DNA of 64,000 nucleotides from Haemonchus contortus (Eukaryota > Nematoda > Chromadorea > Rhabditida > Trichostrongylidae), in NCBI GenBank assembly GCA_000469685.2, contig LS997563.1:25887897-25951896 (forward strand), written 5' to 3'. A program made the translations under genes and the position numbers. The notes beneath the pieces are model-generated. The model searched no databases. It was given only the letters and a program-made list of their open reading frames with translations, and was not told where the DNA came from. Of this stretch, positions 56,219 through 64,000 are shown in pieces (the first letter of the stretch is position 1; each line of letters opens with the position of its first letter).

Positions 56219-56512
56219 AAGGATAAAGTTTTTGGCCTTAAACAATCCCGTCTGAGGGATGCGCCCCCGCACTCGACTTCCATTCAGAATCGTAGTGGCG
56301 TAATGAGTGCTTATGTGGCCTATACAATGGCTTGCGATGGCCAGCCGATGTAGAAGTCAGTGTTTTTATCCTCACAGAGGAGTGTGGTACCAATTCACCA
56401 ACCCCGGAGGGATGGAAGGCTTGGTTGGTCTAGACAGGCATCAATCCAGGGTTCAAACCCCTGACCGTGCATGTGATATAGTGCGCCACTTGCCACTACA
56501 CCACTTCCGCCC
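56219..56512 (-). repeat. tRNA-derived SINE, copy B
   Basis: The minus strand starts 'GGCGGAAGTGGTGTAGTGGC', which contains an A-box-like element, and continues to 'CAGGGGTTTGAACCCTGG', a good B box. The rest matches copy A and the intronic copy. No tRNA cloverleaf beyond the head is kept, so it is a SINE and not a tRNA gene. Confidence 0.75.
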
Positions 56513-56629
56513 TAACACAGGTAATGAACCCAACAAATCAAAGAACTATAGTAAGGCAATCATCACAACAGATATTACAGCACCACATATAAGAGGGAAT
56601 GAAAGAGATTGATGGGTTTTCACGCCGTT

Positions 56630-56960
56630 TGACAGGTGGAATGGTTCCGTTTTGAGCAAGGCATTGTTCCATAAGAAGGCAGAGGGCTGGATGTGAGCGT
56701 CCTCGAAACGACCCGCGGAGCCATTGTCACGCCTTGAACACATTCTGTGAGTCATCGTTCTAGAACACGGTGTTGCTACTCTTACACCGGTCGCATCCAC
56801 CCTTGGTTTTCTCCACGATTAGGTAGAGCCAATTCTCGGCCACAACTTTCTACCATTCCTGTTACTTGCCCTGAGGTCCTTCCTCACTTGTCCGTTATCA
56901 GAGCGATGTTATTAGCGTAGGTGATGATCTCCAGTGATCTATTCTTGATTTATGTTATAT
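56630..56960 (-). pseudogene. Fragment of a non-LTR reverse transcriptase
   Basis: On the minus strand, near 56922-56905, the sequence reads 'ITYANNIALI', the position of the catalytic Y-A-D-D box, with both Asp changed to Asn. Downstream, in a shifted frame, 'AENWLYLIVEKTK' matches the conserved 'NWL.....KT' region of LINE reverse transcriptases. The frame is broken several times. It may belong with the LINE tail at 57161-57552, but the order does not fit one copy, so it is probably separate. Confidence 0.5.
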
Positions 56961-57160
56961 TATAATAATTACACTGCTAAGGCAAACGTAGTGCAGAGAT
57001 GATAACAACCTCCTGGAACAAACTTAAATAACGGAGTGAACACAAGAAGCACATGTAAATAAAACGTAATCATATAAGAAGAACCACAAAAAATAAGGCA
57101 AATGACTCCTAGTTAGATGTAAAACAAAGGTGTAGAAGAAGAGTGGTCAACCGCAAGGAA

Positions 57161-57554
57161 CTATGAAAGTTCATACTTAGATAAAATTACTTCCACAGAG
57201 CGTTTGAACTTAGTCAAGGAATCCGGAGCGATCATGTTTTTGTTATCTTTTTGTAGAGGCTAGCCGCTCTGAATGTGAAACTTCTGGCTCTTATACTGGT
57301 TCTGGGCCTAGGGAGATTTATTTTAGTCTGACCTCCTCTGGTTCGGGAGTGAGCCACATTATAAAAATCAAAAGAACCAAATTTATTACTTTGGTACAAT
57401 AGCTTGTAAACCATGCATACATCAAATACCTTGCGCCGTGATTCCAAAGTAGAGAGTTCAAAGTATTTGTTGCGAAAAGATGCTTTAGGAATTCTAGAAT
57501 AGAAAAAACTCCTACATCGACAAAGGATTTTACGCGTAAAATTGTTTTGCATCT
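57161..57554 (-). pseudogene. CR1-like LINE C-terminal part, distal to the Penelope insertion
   Basis: The minus strand from 57552 reads 'MQNNFTRKILCRCRSFFYSR', then 'FELSTLESRRKVFDVCMVYK' and 'SRTRGGQTKINLPRPRTSI', then 'ARSFTFRAASLY'. These are conserved post-RT segments of CR1/Jockey-type LINEs. After a frameshift it ends 'FKRSVEVILSKYELS' and stop at 57161. Its upstream part lies at 58933-59198, beyond the inserted Penelope-like fragment. Confidence 0.8.
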
Positions 57555-57618
57555 GTATTAATATTATTATTCAATGCTTCTGTGCCACACAGGTTTTTTA
57601 ATGGTGGAATGTTTATTC

Positions 57619-57655
57619 GCCTGACGTTTCGACAAGATCGTCGTTTTCAAAGGCC
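57619..57655 (-). ncRNA. Hammerhead-ribozyme-like motif, left arm
   Basis: It is the mirror copy of the motif at 58797-58834. See that entry for the structure. Confidence 0.35.
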
Positions 57656-58124
57656 TGAAAGCGTATCGAAACTTCAGGGTGTTACTTATCACGCTTGACG
57701 TAGGCCAGTTCTTAACTAGTTGCAATTCAGACCGCTGAACTTACAACTAAGTAGAAACTCCAATAAGTCACTTACGTCAACTCCACCAACACCGAACGGT
57801 TGCTCAACTTTAGAGAACTATAGAGCAATTGAGACAGCCCGGTCAACCACGACCCTTTAATAGTATCGTGACATGACACGTATCAGTCTCTACTATCAGA
57901 GCTCGCATAGAGGGATGAAAGGCAAGAGGTCACCAGTTATGTTGATGCACTCGTTCTTGTTATTCATGCTTGGATTTCGGTGTCTTATCCAGAAAGCCTC
58001 TAGAGTTTTTCTGGCACCAATACTGTCTTCGTAGGCCAAAATCGTGCATTTAACGTCAAAGTCACAACCAGCATGACCTTCTCTCCTGTGCTTCCCAAGC
58101 GGTGCAATCGAGCAGTTCCTTCGT

Positions 58125-58556
58125 TTGCTAGCTAGATGTTCTTTTACACCTCTCTACGACCGAATTTGCATCATGGATAACTGCGTGATCTGCCCATATG
58201 GAAAAGTAGGAGACTGTGCACAAAGAGCTGTGGTTCACCAACTTCAGTGTTTGACATGTGATGCTTGCTATATTGAAGAAATTGGGAGACAGTTATGCGT
58301 TCGTGTGAAAGAACATCTAGCTAGCAACCGAAGGAATTGCTCGATTGCACCGCTTGGGAAGTACAGGAGAGAAGGTCATGCTGGTTGTGATATTGACGTT
58401 AAATGCACGAGTTTGATCTACGAGGACAGTATTGGTGCCAGAAAAACTCTAGAGGCTTTCTGGATAAGACACCGAAATCCAAGCATGAATAACAAGAACG
58501 AGTGCATCAACATAACTGGTGACCTCTTGCCTTTCATCCCTCTATGCGAGCTCTGA
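58125..58556 (+). pseudogene. GIY-YIG endonuclease domain remnant of a Penelope-like element
   Basis: The 143-codon frame has 'LQCLTCDACYIEEIGRQLCV', then 'RVKEHLASNRR', 'GKYRREGHAGCDID', and 'RKTLEAFWIRHRNPSMNNK'. The CxxC pair before the YIG position, the R..EH helix and the E of 'LEAFWI' with a following N are the GIY-YIG landmarks in Penelope proteins. The usual 'YIGQTGR' reads 'YIEEIGR', so the key Gly is lost and catalysis is doubtful. The frame begins inside the left inverted arm, so its first residues are not native. The RT part is absent. Confidence 0.78.
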
Positions 58557-58796
58557 TAGTAGAGACTGATACGTGTCATGTCACGATACTATTAAAGAGT
58601 CGTGGTTGACCGGGCTGTCTCAATTGCTCTATAGTTCTCTAAAGTTGAGCAACCGTTCGGTGTTGGTGGAGTTGACGTAAGTGACTTATTGGAGTTTCTA
58701 CTTAGTTGTAAGTTCAGCGGTCTGAATTGCAACTAGTTAAGAACTGGCCTACGTCAAGCGTGATAAGTAACACCCTGAAGTTTCGATACGCTTTCA

Positions 58797-58834
58797 GGCC
58801 TTTGAAAACGACGATCTTGTCGAAACGTCAGGCG
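58797..58834 (+). ncRNA. Hammerhead-ribozyme-like motif, right arm
   Basis: The plus strand reads GGCCT, TTGAAAA, CGAC-gatctt-GTCG, AAAC, GTC, AGGCG. GCCT pairs with AGGC (stem I) and CGAC with GTCG (stem II); GAAAC and GTC are where a minimal hammerhead has them. The core box is TTGAAAA where CTGANGA is expected, so the ribozyme is probably inactive. Penelope-like elements are known to carry minimal hammerheads in their terminal repeats, so position and context agree. This is a structural reading by eye. Confidence 0.4.
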
Positions 58835-58932
58835 AATAAACATTCCACCATTAATAAACCTGTGTGGCACAGAAGCATTGAATAATAATATTAATACCGA
58901 TGCCCAGCTTTCAAGAAAGGCGAACATGGAAG

Positions 58933-59198
58933 TTGTTTTGCATCTTCTCAAGTGCTTCAACATCCCTTCTCCTAGATGGGTTGAACACAGCAGCGCCACT
59001 CTCAACCAAGGGCCGAACATATGTCTTATGCTTTGAGAAGTATGGGCTTACTGGTGGAAGACAAACCCTTGAAGATGTGCAGTGTACGCAAGAAGGCCAG
59101 GGTGTACCGGATTCTGTCGTGTTCAGAGTTCCTTTGCAATAAAATCCTCGTAAGCAGTAAGAGGAACGAGCTCCGATGTGGCTCGTGTTATACCGCAA
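58933..59198 (-). pseudogene. CR1-like LINE RT thumb part, proximal to the Penelope insertion
   Basis: The minus strand encodes 'YFSKHKTYVRPLVESGAAVF', then 'NPSRRRDVEALEKMQNN'. This is the conserved 'Y..YVRP..E......NP....DI..LE..Q..F' segment of CR1/Jockey-type reverse transcriptases. It runs directly into the 13-bp duplicated target and resumes at 57554 on the other side. Upstream sequence up to about 59280 is too decayed to read. Confidence 0.8.
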
Positions 59199-59344
59199 CC
59201 GTGACGTCTGCAGCTTGTAATACCCGTGAGAGGTGCGTAAATGACCGTCCTGGGTTTATTTTTGAGCTTTCCTGACCAGAGAGATGAGATGTTCCGGATC
59301 GTTTCGTTCTTAGAGCGCTCTCTGGGAGACGGATGCCCTTCGTT

Positions 59345-59480
59345 GCGCGCGTCCGTCGAAACTAGGTCACCGCAGCCGTCGCATGCGGCGGTTCAGCCCG
59401 CGATCCTTGACAAACGTCGCGGTTGTCAGCGGGTATAAGAATCGCGCTTGGTCCACGGCAGTCAGCCAAATCGATTCTAG
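59345..59480 (+). repeat. Uninterrupted copy of the repeat hit by the large palindrome
   Basis: The left half 'gaaactaggtcaccgcagcc' to 'cccgcgat' matches 16996-17049. The right half, from 'ccttgac' through 'tccacggcagtcagc', matches 21741-21800 loosely. Here the halves are contiguous, so it serves as an empty-site reference. Confidence 0.55.
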
Positions 59481-59639
59481 GTTAGCAATAATCTGTCAAA
59501 TTCACATTACCTGCTATTGATTAAATTGCATAAGAGGGTTTACTTACAATATGCATGGCCACTGATGTGAAACTCCCAGTATCTTTTAGGAGGATCATTC
59601 AATGCCTTTTGCAATGACATGCGATAGGTGGAAGGTCAT

Positions 59640-60400
59640 TATGAAATTCCTTGGGAAATTCGGTCGGGATCCTGGGTGACCCATCAAAAGGAAGTCAACG
59701 GGCACGGCTTATCGGAGTTATCGCGATAGAACAATTTCATGCAGAAGCTTCATTGCCATTCCATCGTATGCAGAAATTCCGCTTCAATTCCGATCTTAAC
59801 AGACACTGCAGAGCCAAAAAATTCAGAAAGTCGCAGACCCGCTTGAATGATGACATGCAACCCTTCTTGGTTTTCTCTGATGAAAAAGTTTTTTACGATA
59901 AAACCATCCCTCAACAACCAAAACGTTCCGGTAAGAAACATCTAGTGTGCACTCACAAGAAGGTTGCTATAAGAACAGTAAAATGATGTTTTTTGAAGAA
60001 ATCACTGGCAAGGCTGAGACTCTCGTAGTTTCTTGGGTGCCGGCGTGAAAACTGACCAAGACCAGTGATCAACGAGCGTACTGATGGACGTAATAAAACA
60101 CTGATCCGATTACGTTGTCTGAGACATCTCGTAATCCTTATAGCAGGACGCTACTCCAGCCCACAGAACCAAGCTTGCTCGCGAGTGGAAAAGGAATGGT
60201 ATCTTATTTTACAGAACTTGACTCCCTTGACCACCTCCATATGGTCCCTTATTAGAAGAGGACCTCTCGAGTTTGCATTCTCAGTTTGGAGTTCTAGAAA
60301 GCAAGACTGAAGAACGGTTGTTAAGAAAGGGGGAAGGCTGTGTTGTATCAAAGGGTGTTAGCTAACGTGCATAGAAGTTCCATCGTCGTTCGCAACTGAG
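59640..60400 (+). pseudogene. Tc1-like transposase relic
   Basis: 59651-59986 contains 'QPFLVFSDEKVFYDKTIPQ', matching the first catalytic Asp region ('..FTDEK.F') of Tc1-like transposases. In other frames, 60215-60400 reads 'TTSIWSLI' and 'SLESLKARLK'-like pieces, then a tail like '..VLANVHRSS', the usual C-terminus after the second Asp. Frameshifts and stops are frequent. I found no terminal repeats. It may belong to the same broad family as 44130-46678. Confidence 0.6.
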
Positions 60401-61745
60401 AAGCTTCAAATATATTGTTATAGATTGGCACCCATGATTCTGGGACACCCGGGATAGCTATGACAATGGCATCCGTCGTATTTTTTTCTGGCATCAAGCC
60501 GAGTTCTTCTATTATAGGATTGTGCACTTTCCCGCAATCTTGAGTCAACTAGCCGCTCGTCCAGATTCATCGTTTGCGTGGTCAGGTGGATTCCAAAGTA
60601 GGAAGAAGAAAAAGGGAAAATTACTCAATTCGATCACACACTTCCTAACAATCGCCAAGCCTCATCCGTCTAGAGAGATGGGAGGTCTCTTTTACTCCAA
60701 AACTGTCCTGCTGTGGAGTTTTTTTTGGTAAGAGTCTGTCTTCGCACACCCGATGTCTTAAGTTCGCAAAGTCTTCTTGAAAGAGTAAATCCTGACCTCC
60801 TCTGCAATCAGGATGGTCACTCAGAACATCTAGTTCCATGTTGTTAACCCTAACTATGGTTGCGTGAGCGTCTTTCTTCTGTTCACAGCTTGATGAGCTC
60901 TATCCATAAAGTTCCTAGTTTCGGAAATGACCTTTCATACGCACAGTGAAATTCTGGCTGTAGTTAAGTACCTTCTGATTTACCTTTTCCCCTGAGGGCA
61001 ATAAAAATAAAAAAATACACACTGCAAAGTCGTGGGCTGACATGACGAGGATCCCAGCTTTCACTCGTTTCTTACTCGTAGTTCCCTGCCTCCGTGCCTT
61101 CTCCTAGCTCATTCAGTCCTGTTGAGAAAATAGTCATGGTCTGAGTGATGGCGTGTTGATTTCAAACCCTAGACTGATCACATCTTTTTTTAGGCCGGGC
61201 AACGGGATCACGGCACTCTATTATGTTTGGTACATGGGTGGCGAAGAAAGGGAAAAATTCCGTCCACTTCGTGTCCCTATATGGGAATCCCCTAAGAAAG
61301 TGCAGCCTCTACAGCGCTACTGAACGTCCGCTATGGTGTGGCTTTAACACGATACAATCTTGGCCCCTTATTGTGCCCTAAACAGAACGTTTTTCGATCC
61401 TAAAATGGCAGAGACTGTATGAGGCTGGGTCTCGGTGAATACTATAGAGCAATCTGCGAATCCATTTTTATCGTGAAATGTGCCTTTAATGAGTACGCTG
61501 AAGTTTCAGAAGTTCGTGTTTCAAAAGTTAAGAATAGGAGCAGGTTTAGCCTGTCTCCCTTCTATCTGGCTATTCCCAGAGTTTCTTGAAGCCTCGATTG
61601 TTGCTCTTACAGCAGGGACTGTTTCTGTGCTTCTTTCATTTACTTCTTAATATCGAAACGTTTAGAAAGAATTTTTCGCCACTCGTTTGCATCAGTCGTG
61701 GCTTGAATTTATGGCTAGTTCAATGATAGACCTTGAACACTGAAT
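60401..61745. other. Intergenic, no supported gene
   Basis: Frames are short and lack domains. A stretch near 61358-61378 shares 'ggccccttattgtgccc' with 4738-4754 (inverted), a trace of a dispersed repeat. The promoter of the downstream transporter gene would be here. Confidence 0.35.
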
Positions 61746-61749
61746 GGCG

Positions 61750-61760
61750 AGTTTTAGGTA
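61750..61760 (+). promoter_or_regulatory. Probable spliced-leader acceptor before the transporter gene
   Basis: 'cgagttttag' is followed by gta and then ATG at 61761. A good 3' splice site 3 nt upstream of the start suggests SL trans-splicing, as at 24029-24042; an upstream coding exon is an alternative. Confidence 0.4.
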
Positions 61761-62780
61761 ATGCTACTGACTTCGGGCGTCTTCAAGAATCGTTTTCGTT
61801 ATGTATTACTGATCTTGGGTTTTTTCTGCCTAACTTCAATTTGCTCAAATTACATCATCATCAATTTCACATTCATTTGCATGGCTCATGATGACTCAGG
61901 GCAAGTCGAGAATGGAAATCGGGTGGGTTTTTACCATATTGAAACTTCGCTATTGTTTCCAACTGATGTTGCCTTATGGTGAATGGGCAGCCCTATTGTG
62001 GAAAGAGAGAAAGAGAAATGCCTTCGTTTTCATATTGATATCGTTTTTATTGGGTCAGAAAAGTCAAACAGAAAAAAATGCCTTACACTACTCTGCTGTG
62101 CAGGTTTGTTATGATAAAACTGCTCTATTCCATCGGCAACTTGAACGATCGTCGACTTCAAAGATCTGGCATTAGTTGGGACCAGCATGACAATGTGACC
62201 ACTGATCAGGTGTCTGACAGTAGATAGGGTCCTGATCTGTGGCTTACTCGATCAATCGCCCAAGCGCATTAGTCAGTACAACAGCTCACGGAAACTCGAA
62301 ACCAAAAGATTCCAGCCAAGTTACTAACCTTTTGAAGTTCCACCACAGTTGTCTTTTCACTTGACTGTTTATTAACAAGAAGGGGCAAAAAATATCATCG
62401 GAGTCGGAAATCGCTACATACAAAGTACTCCTAATTTCAGACTGTAATCAATCGTTTCGACTACAGCCCAAAAGAGAAGAGTGCAATCATTTGGGCTGTA
62501 GCATTTGGTACCATACTTGGAGCATTTCCTGTGAACTATGCATACATCAAACATGGCGCCAGGTAACAGATGTCGGAGAGGATGGCCACGCTTTGGAATT
62601 CGACGTTTTTTTATTCATCGGGATCTATTTACAGATAGAAGCCCTTCTTCATTCTTCTGAAGAATTGATTTCAGATGGCCATTTTTCATATCTGGCATGA
62701 TGTCCGTATTTTCGACGGTAGCCATTCCTATGGCTGCACAACTCGGCCTTCCGATTCTTATTATTTTCAGGTTTCTACAG
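61761..62780 (+). CDS. SLC17-type MFS transporter, N-terminal exons (partial)
   Basis: Three exons join in phase: 61761-61922, 62441-62562 and 62675-62770 (or 62780). They encode a cytoplasmic start 'MLLTSGVFKNRFRYVLLILG', a membrane span with 'CLTSICSNYIIINFTFICM', a loop, 'YSPKEKSAIIWAVAFGTILG' (second span), 'FPVNYAYIKHGARWPFFIS' and a third span, then 'FRFLQ'. The Y-ARWPF and RFLQ motifs and the span order match the SLC17 family (sialin, vesicular glutamate and phosphate transporters), which is expanded in nematodes. The third donor is ambiguous: AG|gtttct at 62770, or a GC donor at 62780. Later exons, including the family's remaining spans, are not visible before 64000, so the gene probably continues past the window or is truncated. 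Confidence 0.75.
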
Positions 62781-64000
62781 GCAGGCTTTTCTTTGAAATC
62801 TACATACATTCCTTTTATACCACTTTACTTTGTAATAGTAGACATACATCTCATGATTTTCACAGTCTCTATCTTGTATGGATCTGAACTACTGATATCT
62901 TTATGAAAAACGGCTATCCTGAGAACCAATCGTACCGAATTCCGCTCTTTGATGCATGAGGGTCGACCATAATGCCCAAGGGGGCATAATGAGGCCTGTT
63001 GAGTGTCATCAACTGAAACCGACTCATTTTTAATCGCGAGTTTGTTTTAAGATTTCCTTTAAAACGCCAACATGCAGTACAATCCACATTAGTGTGGAGC
63101 AAACTGTAACGTTTAGAACAAACTTCACAGTTAATTAACCGTCTGATGAGTCAGGTATGCAACTGAGCCGCCTTGTAGGTCGGCTCAGTTGCATACCTGA
63201 AGCCTTTTGTTGAGGATTTGTTAGAGACAAAGCGGGAACAGAAGGCGTTAATTGCACCCGGAAGGTGGGCTGCTTATATACAGGATCCGGTGTGCGGTAT
63301 CGGGTATTCGGAAGAAACTTTCCAATCTGGCTTCTGGGCTTTCGCTCAGAAGTTGAACAGAATCGACGGTTTACTTTTGCTTCCCTGTAATCGCGGCAAA
63401 GGATTATGACACTGGTTGGTGAGCTAAAGGCAAAACGCTCACCCAAACCTATACGGAGAACAGACCTTCCGTACTTTTGCTTTCTGTAAACAATGTCGTA
63501 AATCCCTCGAACAACCAAAGCCCAGGAGTTTGGCCGTGACTCGGCAGCCTGTAGAACAAGGAAAACCCGTGAATCACTTCCTTGGGAATCAGTATTACTG
63601 TACAGGAAGAGAAGACAGACGGGAACTAGGGCATCCCTGCAAACTGTCAGGGCAATTACTTCTCGAACCCTGAAAGATTCTGCAAGAGAATCATCCTACC
63701 CTCTGAGGGAGAAAAGGTCTTTCGAACAGCCAAACTTTGTTATTGTTAATGTTAGTTCGATCAAGCCCTACGAACATTTCTAAACATGTATCTTAGTGCT
63801 GAAATCGACACTATGAGCAACATGGCTTTACAGCTGTGCAAGCAGAACCGAACGAGATGACAAGCCACCGAGGAAGCGTGGAAGAGGCAGGGAAGATCCG
63901 GCTCTGACTTTTGGTATACTCCTGGAATCCTTTTTCGAAGACATCTAGAGACTCCGGATTTCAAGCAATCGAAATAAACACTCGATCAGCCCCAAAAGCG
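62781..64000. other. Presumed intron or intergenic, no exon recognised
   Basis: I looked for the next SLC17 exon (expected to begin with a Gly-rich 'QG..Y/F' segment) and did not find one. A perfect 20-bp hairpin lies at 63151-63200. Frames such as 63518-63135 run through it and have no domain. Confidence 0.3.
63151..63200. repeat. Perfect 20-bp palindrome arms with 10-nt loop
   Basis: 63151-63170 (tcaggtatgcaactgagccg) and 63181-63200 are exact reverse complements around 'ccttgtaggt'. It could be a snap-back duplication or a structured RNA element; no gene context decides. Confidence 0.9.

Larger units (their letters stand above)
57555..58932 (+). mobile_element. Penelope-like element fragment in an inverted arrangement
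   Basis: A 1378-bp insertion splits a LINE and is bordered by the same 13 bp, TTGTTTTGCATCT (57542-57554 and 58933-58945). It consists of inverted arms (about 57555-58146 and 58306-58898) around a 159-bp unique middle. The right arm holds the 3' half of a GIY-YIG nuclease ORF and then a terminal region with a hammerhead-like motif; the left arm is the mirror image. Penelope-like retroelements have a C-terminal GIY-YIG domain, terminal repeats in direct or inverted arrangements, and hammerhead motifs in those repeats. No reverse transcriptase is left. 34 bp at the right end (58899-58932) have no mirror. Confidence 0.78.

Noticed and set aside
56219..56512. A tRNA gene on the minus strand, because of A- and B-box-like sequences
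   Set aside because: No acceptor stem or anticodon arm forms, and the unit has a long shared body, so it is a SINE.

Overview
The window looks like nuclear DNA from a nematode, probably a clade V (rhabditid or strongylid, hookworm-like) genome. The evidence is short exons split by introns with GT donors and TTTTCAG-type acceptors, probable spliced-leader acceptors directly before two start codons, a TRIM2/TRIM3-like RING-B-box-filamin-NHL gene, and heavy invasion by transposons. There are no operons or ribosome binding sites, and nothing prokaryotic. The species assignment is an inference.

Layout. 1-9 kb is gene-poor repeat DNA: two related fold-back elements (3.66-4.33 kb), a decayed BEL/Pao gag-protease relic on the minus strand (5.9-6.9 kb), and a ~380-bp tandem repeat (7.56-8.5 kb). 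9.05-16.6 kb is a Helitron on the minus strand. It has an intact 1570-aa Rep/helicase, a 5' leader of internal repeats, and a nested 434-bp fold-back MITE. 17.05-21.74 kb is a 4.7-kb near-perfect palindrome made of two mirrored long-TIR units. A related, uninterrupted copy of its target repeat lies at 59.35-59.47 kb, which fixes its borders.

24.04-50.67 kb is one host gene on the plus strand. It has about 17 exons and encodes about 665 aa: a RING-B-box-coiled-coil-filamin-NHL protein like TRIM2/TRIM3. Exon phases agree at every junction if one small exon (47757-47836) is accepted. Its large introns host a TA-flanked 2.64-kb palindromic element (39.0-41.7 kb), a mariner nested inside a larger Tc1/mariner relic (44.1-46.7 kb), and a SINE.

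50.7-61.7 kb is again mobile-element DNA: CR1-like LINE fragments, tRNA-derived SINE copies, perfect short palindromes, and a Penelope-like fragment. The Penelope-like fragment has a GIY-YIG nuclease domain, two inverted ~590-bp arms each ending in a hammerhead-ribozyme-like motif, and a 13-bp target duplication inside a LINE. A Tc1-like transposase relic follows. From 61.76 kb a second host gene begins, encoding the N-terminal part of an SLC17-type MFS transporter. I can follow three exons to about 62.78 kb but not the rest.

The main theme is inverted duplication at every scale, from 20-bp hairpins to the 4.7-kb palindrome. The most interesting loci are that palindrome, the TA-flanked palindrome and the Penelope/LINE insertion.
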